A DNA stretch of 64,000 nt from Cololabis saira (Eukaryota > Chordata > Actinopteri > Beloniformes > Belonidae). Location of the stretch: NCBI RefSeq assembly GCF_033807715.1, contig NC_084591.1, positions 43,984,868 through 44,048,867 of the forward strand, in the 5' to 3' direction. Shown here one piece after another: positions 33,254-44,090 of this stretch (its first letter is position 1; every line of letters starts with the position of its first letter). The notes under the pieces were generated by a model. It had not been told where the DNA came from, did not search any database, and saw only the letters and a list, made by a program, of their open reading frames with translations. Made by a program: the position numbers and the translations under genes.

Positions 33254-34059
33254 CTAGAACCTGTTTGCCATGGGAGTCCCTACCAGGGGCATAACGCCCC
33301 CGACAACATAGCTCCTAGGATCACTCGGGCACACAAACCCCTCCACCACAGTAAGGTGGAGGTTCAAGGAGGTGAAAAATGTGATTGTTCAGTGAAATTT
33401 TTGATTAATTAAATTGATGAAAATCACTCAGGCCTTTGAATATTGCTTACTAATAATAGGCTTTACAAAATGCTGGTCCAAAGAATGAATGGTGGTGAAT
33501 GGGACTGAGCTGGTTACAGCTATTTCAAGCCTTATAATAACTTCTCACAAAGAAAAAGTATGGTTATATCATACATTTCCTGACTCGTCAAAGTCCATTG
33601 GGTATTGTGGTTGTTGTCTTTTGGGTCGTTGATATCTCTTGATCCCAGAAGATAAAATTAACTAGATAGTTTAGACGAAAAATTGTATGGAAATGTGTGT
33701 AATTTATGGTTTAAGGAGGCCGTGTGACCTCTATGTTTGTCAGCAAAACACAACCATGGGCTCAGATAAAAGCTGAGAAGGTCCCCTTTACATTGATACC
33801 AAACAATCATATATCTACTATTGACAAATAGGAAACTGATCACCATTTCTAACTTTAGACGACAAATCAATAGTTGTGCTAATTAATCAATAATTATGAC
33901 TAAACGATAACTTTGACAGCTTAGCATACAGCAGAAATGGATTCAGCACAAAAAAATCATACAGAAACAATAGAGAAAGTGCTTTTCCTCAAAAATGCCT
34001 ACCATGTTGTTTTCTAAGGGGCTTTTTCAATTTTCGGCCCTGACTATGAGTTGTATACG

Positions 34060-35440
34060 TCAGTGGCTCATGTAGGAGAAATAACTGGCTCCATTCTGTT
34101 CAACGGTCTGCATGAAAATCTTTCAAAGCCGGTTGTTGAGAAAGAGGTGTGCCACTGGTGAGAGTCCAAGTCGGTCTCCTACCAAGAGTTTCCTCCCCAG
34201 CATGATAATAGTCTGAACCCACTGTGCAAGAGAAGAGGGCAGATACCTCAAAACAGACGGGTCCCCAAAGTACATATTCACCTATTGGTGAAAGAGATGC
34301 CCTGACCAACTACCTCCTCTATCACAGTGTGAACAGAAGAACAGCATCTCTGGACTTTGGGGCATTCCCAGAGAAGGTGCAAGGGTGTACCGCTGTCAAA
34401 ATGGTGTTTTATCCAAGCAACGTTTTGGACTTCGCCAAATACCAGATGATTGAGTGAGGCGAGGGTCAAACTTCAGAGTTTTAAGGCCGGGACACACCGA
34501 CCCGATTATCGGCCCTTGGGCAGTCGGGGGAGGTCGGTGACTGGAGTCAGGTTGGTCTGTCCCGTACAGTCATTCGTCTGCGTTCATTAAGCGTGGGCCT
34601 CTATGACCAATGTGATTGGTGGAGTGCTAGCCCTTGACTATCGAATCAAACTTAACTGGAAATGACGATGGTAAACATACTAAATAAACAGCGATAGCAT
34701 AGACGCTACACTACACTATCGTTGCATCGATTTGGATTGTGTTTGATTGTATTATATTTTCATTGTTAGCATCGTATTTTCGATCCTTCTTGACTTTTAT
34801 CAAAAATCAAAACACTGACTGATGACAGCAGGCTCTAGACTAGAGCGATCTGTTCTTTCCGGTTGTTCTTCTTTCCTTTTCTTTCTGGGTGACATCACGG
34901 ATAATAGCGCTGCCTGCAGTTATGGGCACGTATTACGCCTTGCATATGCGCGGAATGTACAATCAAGTCAGCATGGGCTTGGTGTGTTCGGGCCTATTTT
35001 TTTGGAACAACTTGGAGAGACGGGAGCCGACTTTCAGTCCGACTGCTTTTTTGCCATCCGTCGGCCGTCGGGTTGGTGTGTCCCGGCCCTTCCACACTTT
35101 CTTCCACATTTCTTTCAAGTGGGACGGGACAGGGTGTGACTGGTTGTGGGGAGGGATATTAGCAGATAAACTGGACAGTGGCTTAAATGGCAAAGAAGCC
35201 AAGTTTTCAAAATCGAACCAGGGAGCAGTTTCCTGAGGAGGCAGGAATCAATGTGCCAGATGCCCGAGAGAAAAGGCGTATTGATACTTCAGGAGATTAG
35301 GCATGCCAAGTCCACGTTTGTCCTCTGGCTTCTCTAGTTTTCTCAAAGTAGTACAAAGTTTGTCAAATGTTTTAAATATTTGATGGTAACATGAAGCGGT
35401 AAAGCCTGCAGCAGGTAGTTGGTGTACACACCATCTTGAC
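34060..35440 (-). pseudogene. L1/Tx1-like LINE ORF2 C-terminal fragment, split by a MITE
   Basis: On the minus strand, from 35440, it encodes LRKLEKPEDKRGLGMPNLLK, then AFSLGHLAH and APWFDFEN, matching the thumb region of fish L1/Tx1-type ORF2 (KPK..GGLGLPNL..Y). After the MITE at 34484-35090 it continues with LHLLWECPKVQRCCSSVHTV and IEEVVGQGIS, the cysteine-containing C-terminal block (H..W.C..v..fW). Several stops and shifts are present. It lies just outside the right end of transposon O. Confidence 0.75.
34484..35090. mobile_element. Harbinger-like MITE (family F) inside the L1-like LINE
   Basis: Inverted ends AGGCCGGGACACACCGACCC / TCGGGTTGGTGTGTCCCGGC. TTA precedes the left end and TTC follows the right end, which may be a mutated TTA duplication. 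It interrupts a LINE reading frame that resumes on the other side. No transposase. Confidence 0.8.
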
Positions 35441-36303
35441 TATATCAACGCGTCACATGGTAATTAGCCACTTATAGAAGACTGTTTTAAGTGCTATACA
35501 TGTTTATCATTCACTCATTCACAAACACTCATATGCTGGCACTGGTTGTATATCGCGGTACACAGTACACACTCAGGAGCATATTTAGGGATATTTCTTG
35601 GAAACAGTGAGCTTCATTATTGTTCTAAAAGTATTTATTATTTATAAATATTAGCACTATGAAGTTTAGATTAATCTACAGCTGAAAGTAGTCCCTGGAC
35701 AAGTCCCTTCACAGGTTCCAGCTGTTTTTGAAAATGCAGCTGTTATTTTGAGATTTATTTTACAGACATGTAGGAGGTGTGCCGCCTCTCACCCAGCAAG
35801 AGACGGGTGGGCTCTAGTCACACACGGCTGAATGAACAAATGTACACGGTCCAGTATTCCCAGATGGAGCCCAGTGCCTTTTATAAATAGGAAGATCTTG
35901 GGTTTTTGTCATGGTGCAAAGTGAGCACCTTTTTCAATCAATAATGCAAATGAAAATCAATTTGGCAGGACCCGAGAGAGGAAGGAAATGCCCGCCACAC
36001 CTGTGAGATGCTGATTGATGTGAAGCAAAAGGCTTCTGCAGTCCCAGCATGCTGATGGACTGCAGAGACATGCAGACACCATTCTTACAGGGGGTTTGGA
36101 AAATCAATCAACAAAATAATAATCTAATAGTAAAGAACAATGAATGTCTGCTTAAAAACAACACAAGATCTGAAAACTTTTATAGACTTAAAGCAATTCA
36201 GAATATGAACTTGAAATTGAATACCTGTAGCGTCATCTTCATCATGTACATCTTCGTCATCAGAATGCCTGAACGAGCTTTGTCCTGCCATCCTTTTATT
36301 TAA
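35441..36303. other. Intronic, nothing recognised
   Basis: No conserved coding or repeat ends seen. Confidence 0.4.
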
Positions 36304-36595
36304 AGGGCACCCATTATGGCATCTAATGTCTATTTTAAACAGGCCTTGAATGTCTTAAAAACAAGCTTTTGATTTTTTTTTTTTTTGCTAAATAAATTAG
36401 AAATTCAGCCTCTGAGCCATGTCTTTATCTTCCCAGTCTCTAACCTCACTATCTATGAGGGATTCTGAGTGGGCGGGGCTATGATAATGAGGCACTGTGC
36501 TGATTGGCTGCCTGAATGACGCGATACACCGCTACGGAAACATGGTGGAAGCTCCGGCCGATGGAGTTATTTACACCGTGTCCTAATAACTGCAT

Positions 36596-37690
36596 TTTCA
36601 TTTTAATAACTTTATTATGGGCATGCCAAGTAGTGGCATGACCATATTGCAATCGTCCAGAATGGCCCAAAAGGCAATGTTGCTAGCATTTTGCTAACAA
36701 GCTAAAGTCGCAAAAGTCCCACAGCGCACCAGCGGGTGTAGAGCATGACCCCGCTATGATGTGGAAAAAAAAAATCCCCAAAAAGTGAAACACGGCCCGA
36801 AAAACCTGAAAAATGAAGGCGATATATTAGTATACAGAAAAGGTTTCCCTTTTTTTATTATTATTCCGCACTCTTTTTTTCGTCCATTCATACGGCCCGA
36901 ACCGCAACGTGCACCCATGCCTGGCATACATCGTTGGATGCGTCTCCATCGTGCCTCGATGGGCATTACTTTTCTCAGTAATAGGGGTTACCGTGGCAAC
37001 GCTAGTTACCAAAAAGCAAAAAAAAAGGCGAAAATTCGAACACTTATTGGTCGGCCGAACTTTATCGTAGAGACATCGTTCAAACTTTCAAACATTTGGC
37101 CCGATTGTCCCTAACAGTACGTACAACCTCATTATGCCAAGTATTACAGTTTTTGCGATATTTACCTTTCAGGTTTTTTTTTATTTCTGTTTAACTTTGG
37201 ACGCTTGTTGCTAGGCAACAGGTTATCGTAGAGACATCATACAAATATTGCCTAAGTCGGCACGCTGTGGACTTCAACATATTCAAATTTCATGAAGCTG
37301 TAATTTAAGGAAATTTTTTGTCAAAATCCAGGCCAAATGGCCCCATTCATTCGGATGGGGTTTTTTACCATGGTGAAAAAAAGACCTATCCGTTAATGTA
37401 GGCTGAACCGGAATGTGCACCCATGCATGGCATACATCGTTGGATGCGTCTCCATCGTGCCTCGATGGGCATTACTTTTCTCAGTCAAAAGCGTTGCCGT
37501 GGGGAAGCTGGATGCCAAAAAGCGCACCCCATTAATAACTATAGGGAGCACAGGAATGAAAGCAATACAACCGTAAACACCTCAAACTGACATAGAACCA
37601 CCCCGAACACAAACACTACAGCCCCAAACCAAAGCGGCGAGAGGGGACGAATGGGCGGTAGGGCATGCCCCATATCAAAATTTCCTGAAA
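36596..37690 (+). mobile_element. Repeat K, a divergent relative of family A
   Basis: GGGCATGCC occurs near the left end (36618) and GGGCATGCCCC near the right (37660). It contains twice (36894-36985 and 37401-37498) a module reading ACGTGCACCCATGC, GATGCGTCTCCATCGTGCC and GGGCATTACTTTTCTCAGT, which aligns to the central module of family A (ACGTGCACCCAGGTG, GTGCGTCTCCATC, CATTACTTTTCTCAGTCAAA). No coding. Precise edges are uncertain. Confidence 0.6.
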
Positions 37691-37843
37691 TTTTCTAGTT
37701 TTCTATTGGACTGTCCTAACTGACCGCACCGACACAGTGCTGCGCGACGCGCCGTTTTGAGCTGAACATTTGTCAGATGCCCTGCTTCTATTTTCTTCCT
37801 GTCGCTCGCGCTGTCACGGATGAGGAACAGCTGATCCAGTTAG

Positions 37844-39199
37844 AATAGAATATAATACTTTATTGTCATTGTGCTCATGTTACAACGAGATTGGTTAAGA
37901 TGTTCCCACCAAAGTGCAACGTAAGCAATCGAAATAAGAGGAATAAATAAATATAAAAAGCACAGTATAAAAACATAAAAACAATAAAAACAATGAATGG
38001 ATAAAGTGCGACAAACTGTAACCCATACATACATACATACACCTGTTCTGTATTGTTGTGTTATGTTATGCTATGTTATGCTATGTTGTGTATAATTTAA
38101 CAGTCTAATGGCCCAGGGATAATAGGTGTTTTTGAGTCTGTTTGTCCGCTGCTTCAGGACTCTGTACCTCCTGCCGGAGGGCAGCAGGTCAAAAAGACCC
38201 GGGGTGAGATGGGTCCTGTAAAATCCTTTTTGCCCTTTTCAGCCCCTGAGAGTCTGCAATGTCATTTAGGGAGGGCAGGGACTGGCCGACGATCTTCTGG
38301 GCCGCTATTATGACCCCCTGCAGAGCTGTCTTGTCCTTCACAGTGAGGCCGGCATACCACACTGTGATGCCAAAAGTCAGCACACTCTCCACTGCCGACC
38401 GGTAGAAGCACTGCATGAGGTTGGGCTGCATGTTGCACTTCCTGAGCAATCTCAGGAAATGCAGTCTCTGCTGGGCTTTGCTGACCACCGCTGCTGTGTT
38501 GGTGTGCCATGCCAGGTCATCAGACACATGGACTCCCAGGAACCTGAAGGAGGAAACTCTGTCCACACACACCCCGTTGATCTGCAGCGGGACGTGGTCA
38601 GCTCTCTTCTTCCTCCAGTCCATCACCATCTTGGTTTTGCTGGTGTTCAGCAAGAGGTTGTTTGCTGAACACCAGGTCACCAGTCTCTGGACCTCCTCCC
38701 TGTACGCTGTCTCGTCACCACCAGAGATGAGACCCACCACTGTTGTGTCATCAGCGAACTTGACGATGATGTTGGAGTGGTGGAGGGGGGCACAATCGTG
38801 TGTGTACAGCGTGAACAGGAGGGGGCTGAGCACGCAGCCCTGGGGAGAGCCAGTGCTGAGTGTTGGAGTGGAGGATGTGTGGGGCCACACCCTCACCTGC
38901 TGTGGGCGGTCTGTCAGGAAGCTGTTGATCCAGGCACATGTGATGGGTGGGAAGTCCAGGTCAGTCAGCTTCCTGATGAGGATGCTCGGCAAGATGGTGT
39001 TAAATGCCGAACTAAAATCAACAAAAAGCATCCTGAAATAGCTGCTCTGTGTCTCTGTGTGGCTTGCCGCAGCATGGATGACAGTGGCAGCAGCATCAGC
39101 TGTAGACCTGTTTGCCTTGTAGGCAAATTGATGTTGGTCAAAGTTCTCAGGGAGGTGGGACATAAGGTGGTGCAAAACAAGCTTCTCAAAGCACTTCGT
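37844..39199 (-). pseudogene. Rex1-like LINE, 5'-truncated, with target duplication
   Basis: AGTTAG flanks both sides (37838-37843 and 39200-39205), and the interrupted MITE sequence (GATCCAGTTAGTTGAAATGA in the intact copy at 16910) is restored by joining them. The minus strand encodes a reverse transcriptase with FVDFSSAFNTI (motif A), GSPQGCVLSPLLF (motif B) and KFADDTTVVG (motif C), then LNTSKTKMV and FRFLGV. It resembles Rex1/Babar elements of the CR1-L2 group. The open frame runs to 38189; the true C-terminus (LFDLLPSGRRYRVLKQRTNR) reads on in another frame near 38190-38110, so one frameshift lies near 38205. It was truncated at the 5' end on insertion. Confidence 0.88.
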
Positions 39200-39578
39200 A
39201 GTTAGTTGAAATGAGAAGTTATCTCTATGATTCCTCTTCATTTCACTACAAAAACCTCAATAAAGTGGCAGCTGCTGGAGGGAGATGGACAGAGAGTGTC
39301 TGATGTCACGCAGTGCTACGTGATAGTCGGACGCTCTCATGCAGTTACACGGTTTTATAGTTGTGGGCGTGGTTTGTATTTTGGTTACGTAACGAAAATG
39401 TGCCGAATCTGAACGGCTCGTAGATCCACATCACACTGGACGGCTCATCTGGGCGGCTGTACAGACACTGCAGAATTTGGTTGCTTTCCTCTTTCTCTGA
39501 GTTGTCAGGCTGAGGGGAGACCACTTTATATATGTTAAAGCAAGAGAAAACCTGTTTTTCATAATAGGTCCCCTTTAA

Positions 39579-41880
39579 CATAAAACTGTTAGTGTCTGAA
39601 GCTCTCAGATCACATTTAGTTCAGCAGGAAATGTCTTGCCATGTCTTTAGGTGCAAGGCGGTGCTGAATGCCATCAGGGAAGGGAAGCAGAGTGAGTGCA
39701 GCTTCCCCTGGTTGGAGGAGGAGGAGGAGGAGGAGGAGGAATAGGAATAATCTTCTTTCTTGTCTTTTGGCAGTCACACCTAAATGAAATTGCTCAAAGA
39801 CACTTCATAATGCTGCAGGGCTGAACTTCCACCCTTCCAGCTGGAGATAGACTTCGTCTCCCTGAGACTTAAATGCACGAGCCGAGGCTGCCTCCAAAAT
39901 GAACGTGAAGTCATAGCTGCGGGCCACGTTGGCAGCACTTATTAACAAAACACTCAAGGTAACTGGCAGTAATTAGAAGTGTCACATGGAGGTTAATTCC
40001 TGGAAGGGCCGGTGTCTGGTTAGGCTGTGTTCAGCACCAGACGGCGAGTTGTTTTCCATTAAACCCGGTAGTCTCCACAGTCTTAGGAGCCACATCCGGC
40101 GGGCGTAAAAGATCCACTTCAGTTTTATATTGAAGTAGCTGAGCATGAAATCAGTGCACTATTTGTGACTAAAGTAGCTCCAGTGTTTGAGTTACCCTCA
40201 AATATCCAGAGGGAAACATCATGAACATCAACACCTTCTGGCCTCTTTGGATGACGATAAAGCCATATTAGCTAAAGGGTGTTTTAACATTTTGAAATTG
40301 CCTAATATTAATAATATAATGTTAGATTTTTTTATTTTATTTTGTTTTTAAAGATTCTTTTTCTTCCCATTCCAGTACAACATGCATCTATCTTCACATT
40401 TTCAGCAGTCTTAATATAACACATTTATTCATCAAACCTTTGACTTGCAAGGCTTTCTCATGATGCAGAAATGGCAGTTTTTGGACCACATTTGGACCAC
40501 CAAGACTGTTCTTTACTAAGACCGTGAAGTGAGTGGAGCTCTTTGAGATATTCAGAAAACAGCCAGTTCCCTCTCGCTTCACAACAGCTCCAGCTAATTG
40601 GAGGCAGCAGACGAAACGTGCAGCTCGCTGAGCTGAGTGACTAAATGCAGCAGCAAACCGCCATCTGCTCTTTTCATGTTACAACTTAAAAAATGATCTA
40701 CATTTAAGCATTAATGTTCAACAGTTTCCTCTCAAGGAAGGTTGATAAGTTTGCATTTGGTTTTAAACCAGCGGTCACATCTCTGAATAACAGCATTCAG
40801 GCCGATCCAGCGGCATTATTACACATCGTGTTTGTATCGTCTGCTCATCTTCTATTGGCTTCTTACTTAAAGACATCGTGAGCCGCCACGCACTGTGACG
40901 AGACTGGTGATTGTCTTATTTTGAATCGGTTCCTTGAAGAGATGCTGAAATAAGGTCCTCATGTTTCCCAGTAATGTTGTCTCACAATGGATGCTTTTTA
41001 CAGATGTTGCCATGGTTACATTTCTGCCAAACTCTTCTCATCGCCCGGCAGAGCGCTCAGAGCGGCCCTGGGCGGCCGGCGGGACCTGGATCTTCACCTT
41101 GTCTGGGGATTTATTATAACTAGTGACTTGCTGTTGTTGAGACTGAAATGAGTCACTACATTGTCTGACAGGTTCTGTGTGTAATTACATTCAGACACTT
41201 CAGCCGCCGCCTGGCATCCCACAGGGTCAAACGGACCTGCAGCCTTTGTTCAGTCCCTGTTATCAGCAGAGCACCTGCAGGAGAACTGAATAGAGCATGA
41301 TTGGATCTCTAATTATCCATCTCGTATCAGTAGTTTGTGTTCATGTCGACCTGTCTGAAGCTCTTCTGCAGATAAAAAGGGCCGAGCAGCGGTTACTATG
41401 ACAGCTGGATGTTTTCTGCTCAAACAAAATTCACCACTCTACATTTGTCTTGTGAGTTTCCTTTGCTCTCTAGCACTTTATGTCTTTCTTTCTTATCGTT
41501 AGCGTGTTACAGACGACTGCATGATGTACTTGGGTACAAATTGACTAAGAGCCCCTGGATGACATGCTGTCTTCAGTTGTTTTGTGTCAGATGCTACACC
41601 AACAAAACATCATTATCTGCTCTACAAAGGCCCTGCAAATAGCACCTGGAGCGTTTTCTTCCTCGCTGAAAACTGCCATTTTAACTTTGTTTCAGAGTCA
41701 CATCAAAGGCCCCGGTCCGAGGCATCCTAGTGAGACTGAATGTTGTGCTTTAGTTTGTTTTCATTGTTGTTGTTGTTTAAATTTTGCAAATTTGAACCAA
41801 ACAGCAGTTACGGTGCTGTTACGGTACACACAGCGGCTTTGGAAGTGCTGTGTGAGAGTCCGTTACCGTGGACAACACTA
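39579..41880. other. Intronic, nothing recognised apart from a GGA run
   Basis: A (GGA)n run lies at 39714-39740. No conserved coding segment, element end or RNA gene was recognised in 2.3 kb, making this one of the more repeat-poor parts of the window. Confidence 0.45.
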
Positions 41881-41977
41881 AAGCCTGGGATATACTTGCT
41901 GTTGGTGCTTGCGTTCGCGTCCGTTCCCGTCTGTTCGCATGCACCTCCAACCGCAACGTCGCTCGCGTAGTACGTGA
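41881..41977 (+). mobile_element. Harbinger-like MITE family J, half copy
   Basis: Starts AGCCTGGGATATACTTGCTG, the inverted end of family J (see 45510-45965), and continues to CGTAGTACGTGAG, where family A copy 3 begins. Only one end is present. Confidence 0.65.
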
Positions 41978-41982
41978 GGAGA

Positions 41983-42678
41983 TATTTGATATTTAATGGT
42001 TTGCATTAATGGGCGTGGCCTAATGGCTCAACAGCGCCCCCTAGAAAACTTTGTGCCTCAAGCCCCACAATACGGTTTGACGCACATGCACGAAATTCGG
42101 TACACACCTGTATCATGTTGCAACTTAAAGAAAAGTCTCCTGGCGCCATGGCCGAAATCGAACAGGAAGTCGGCCATTTTGAAATAATCGTGTAATTTTG
42201 CCGCAATTTATGCCATTCCGTCGGCCGCTTCTTTGCCCGAACTGTAACTTGCACCCAGGTGTGTTATACATCAAAATGTGCGTCTCCATCCTTCGACGAT
42301 GCGCATTACTTTTCTCAGTCAAAAGCGTTACCATGACGACGATAGACGCCAAAAAGCGCACCACCCCTTCATCTGATTGGTCCATATTTGATAGTTCCTA
42401 CTTTCTGCCATAACTTTTGAATAGTTTGATATAGAGAGTCATGGGTGGTGTCATCAGACTCGGTTTTGTGTCCTTAAACATAATTGGCGCAAATTAGCCC
42501 CGCCCCTTATTCTGATTGGTCGATATTTGATAGTCCCTATTTTCTGCCATATTTTTTGAATGGTTTGACATAAAGAGTCATGGGTGGTGTCATAGGACTT
42601 AGTTTTGAGTCCTTGATCTTTATGGGTGAAAATTGTACACGGGTGAGGGCCCGTTCATCGCTGCTTGCCGCTTTAATT
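41983..42678 (+). mobile_element. Family A non-autonomous repeat, copy 3
   Basis: Begins within the family (TTTAATGGTTTGCATTAATG) without the 5' terminal hairpin and ends GCTGCTTGCCGCTTTAATT. It directly follows a truncated family J end, suggesting a junction of two insertions. Confidence 0.82.
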
Positions 42679-43499
42679 TTTCATTGTTACTGACAAATTA
42701 AACTTAGTTTTTTAATAAAAATCAAATAAAGCATGTCTATTGTATAAAGAAATCTAGGGATGAAACTGAAAGTGCAGCTTAAAATGTGACATTTTAAAAG
42801 GCATTTACAACGGACATAACAAGTCCAACGTCCCTGTAAACTGCTGAGGTGCACCGTCACAGCAAGGCTATATATGAAATAATCCATTTGAGTGTTGCAC
42901 ACATGTATGGGTCCTGGGTTTACCTTCCCGTCCGTAACGCTCGGTCCGACTTCCGCATGTCCCACAGTCCGTCGGCGAAATAAGAATAAAAAACAAAGTA
43001 AAATGAAAAAGAACCCAACTCAGTCCGCAGAATTCAACATCTCACCACCTACTTATGAGGACTTGAAAGTTTTCCAGACTTCATGAATTTTGAAACTACA
43101 AACCAGGTTTTCTATTTGCCCCTAAATCTTTCATATTTTCATACTTAGATGGACCTAAACGAGATGAAGTTGAGTTGTTTGAGTTGGTAGTTAGATATCC
43201 AAACCCGTCTCCAAGCGCAGGAGGTGTCTGCTGATTTATTTATTTGTTGATAATTTGTTCATTTTAAAGGAAACTGCAGGTTTAACAGATCTGCTCAAAA
43301 TATTGTAGTGCTCACAAGCAATTTTATTATTATTAGCATTAATAAATTATTTCTTTTGTTGTTTACAGACTTTATTGACTCAAATAAGTTTCAGAATGAA
43401 AGTTATTGATGCATTGATTGAGCTCTTATAAGCTCTCAGTGCTGACCTTTGACTGCAGCACCTTCACTGGACCAAACAGCATGAAAATCATCATCCAAC
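42679..43499. other. Intronic, nothing recognised
   Basis: No feature seen. Confidence 0.4.
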
Positions 43500-44090
43500 A
43501 CATCTATTTTTTCATTTCATTTCATTTCATTTCATTTATTCCATTCATGGTATATCTTCTTAACAATGTTGTACAAAATTCCAAGAAGTACACATTATCA
43601 CCATGAAAGAAAAGGAGCAGGAAGAAGAAAACTTATGATACCTGCCCCTCTCTGTTAATACAATTACATTGACTTGCTGAACACCAATCTATCTATACAT
43701 ATATAAACAAGAAAACAAACAAAAATACCACTCTTCTATCTATTTTTTTCTCTTTCTCCTTCTTCTTTTTTGTAGGCACTTATCTTTTCTTTTTTAAATA
43801 TTTTCTTAAGCTGACCCAAACTTGTGCAACTTTTCAGTTCCTTGCTTTGTCCATGCCATAATTTTACACCTGTAACAGAAATACACATTTGTTTTATGTT
43901 TAGCCTTGCAAAAGTAAGTTTGAAATCAAATTTAAGTCTGTTATCCTCATCCTCCAATCTGAACAAATTTTGTAACTGTTCTGGTAATGATCTTTTTTTT
44001 GCTTTAAACATTATTTTTAAAGTTTGAAGTTCAACTATATCCACTATTTTCAATAAACCTGCCGAAATAAATAATCTGTTTGATGGTTCT
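43500..44090 (-). pseudogene. LINE ORF2 C-terminus and 3' end
   Basis: On the minus strand, ORF 43736-44053 reads LPEQLQNLFRLEDEDNRLKF, then FARLNIKQMCISVTGVKLWH and a K-rich end. This is the C-terminal pattern of jockey/L2-like ORF2 proteins (LP..L..LF ... R...K..CISV.G.KLWN). The 3' end is a GAAAT pentamer tail (43512-43540 in complement). 5'-truncated. Confidence 0.72.

Larger units (their letters stand above)
30007..33374 (-). mobile_element. Near full-length RTE-like LINE with 8-bp target duplication
   Basis: AAAAATGT lies on both sides (29999-30006 and 33375-33382), defining a 3368-bp insertion on the minus strand. It has a 5' UTR (about 33374-33254), an endonuclease ORF, a reverse transcriptase ORF and a short 3' end with GAGT/GATG words. 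The family is often mis-annotated in fish genomes as a craniofacial development-like protein. The RTE-like assignment comes from the endonuclease plus RT layout and the RT motifs. It is inserted in transposon O. A damaged motif A aspartate, a 40-bp tandem duplication and frame breaks show that it is dead. Confidence 0.9.
28824..34054 (+). mobile_element. Large inverted-repeat DNA transposon (family O) with cysteine-rich ORF
   Basis: The left region from 28824 and the right region to 34054 align as imperfect inverted repeats over roughly 250-300 bp. Shared blocks, compared with the reverse complement of the right side, include ACAA..ATAG..GGGC at the outer edge, TAGGCATTTTTGAGGAAAAG (28867-28886 and 33982-34001), GAATCCA...GTATGC, and TTTGGTATCA.T.TAAAGG.GAC (near 29083 and 33785). 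Between them lie a cysteine-rich ORF (29647-29913) and a LINE (30007-33374) that accounts for 3.4 kb. Without the LINE the element would be about 1.85 kb. No DDE catalytic domain was recognised, so superfamily is unknown. Exact ends and target duplication are uncertain. Confidence 0.6.
36304..39574 (+). mobile_element. TTAA-flanked element family B, copy 3, with multiple nested insertions
   Basis: Starts AAAGGGCACCCATTATGGCATC-like sequence after TTAA (36300-36303) and ends CATAATAGGTCCCCT before TTAA (39575-39578). Inside is a family D MITE (left end CACCGTGTCCTAA near 36568, right end near 39336-39352). That MITE is itself interrupted by repeat K (36596-37690) and by a LINE (37844-39199). 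The element grew from a few hundred bp to 3.3 kb this way. Confidence 0.85.
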
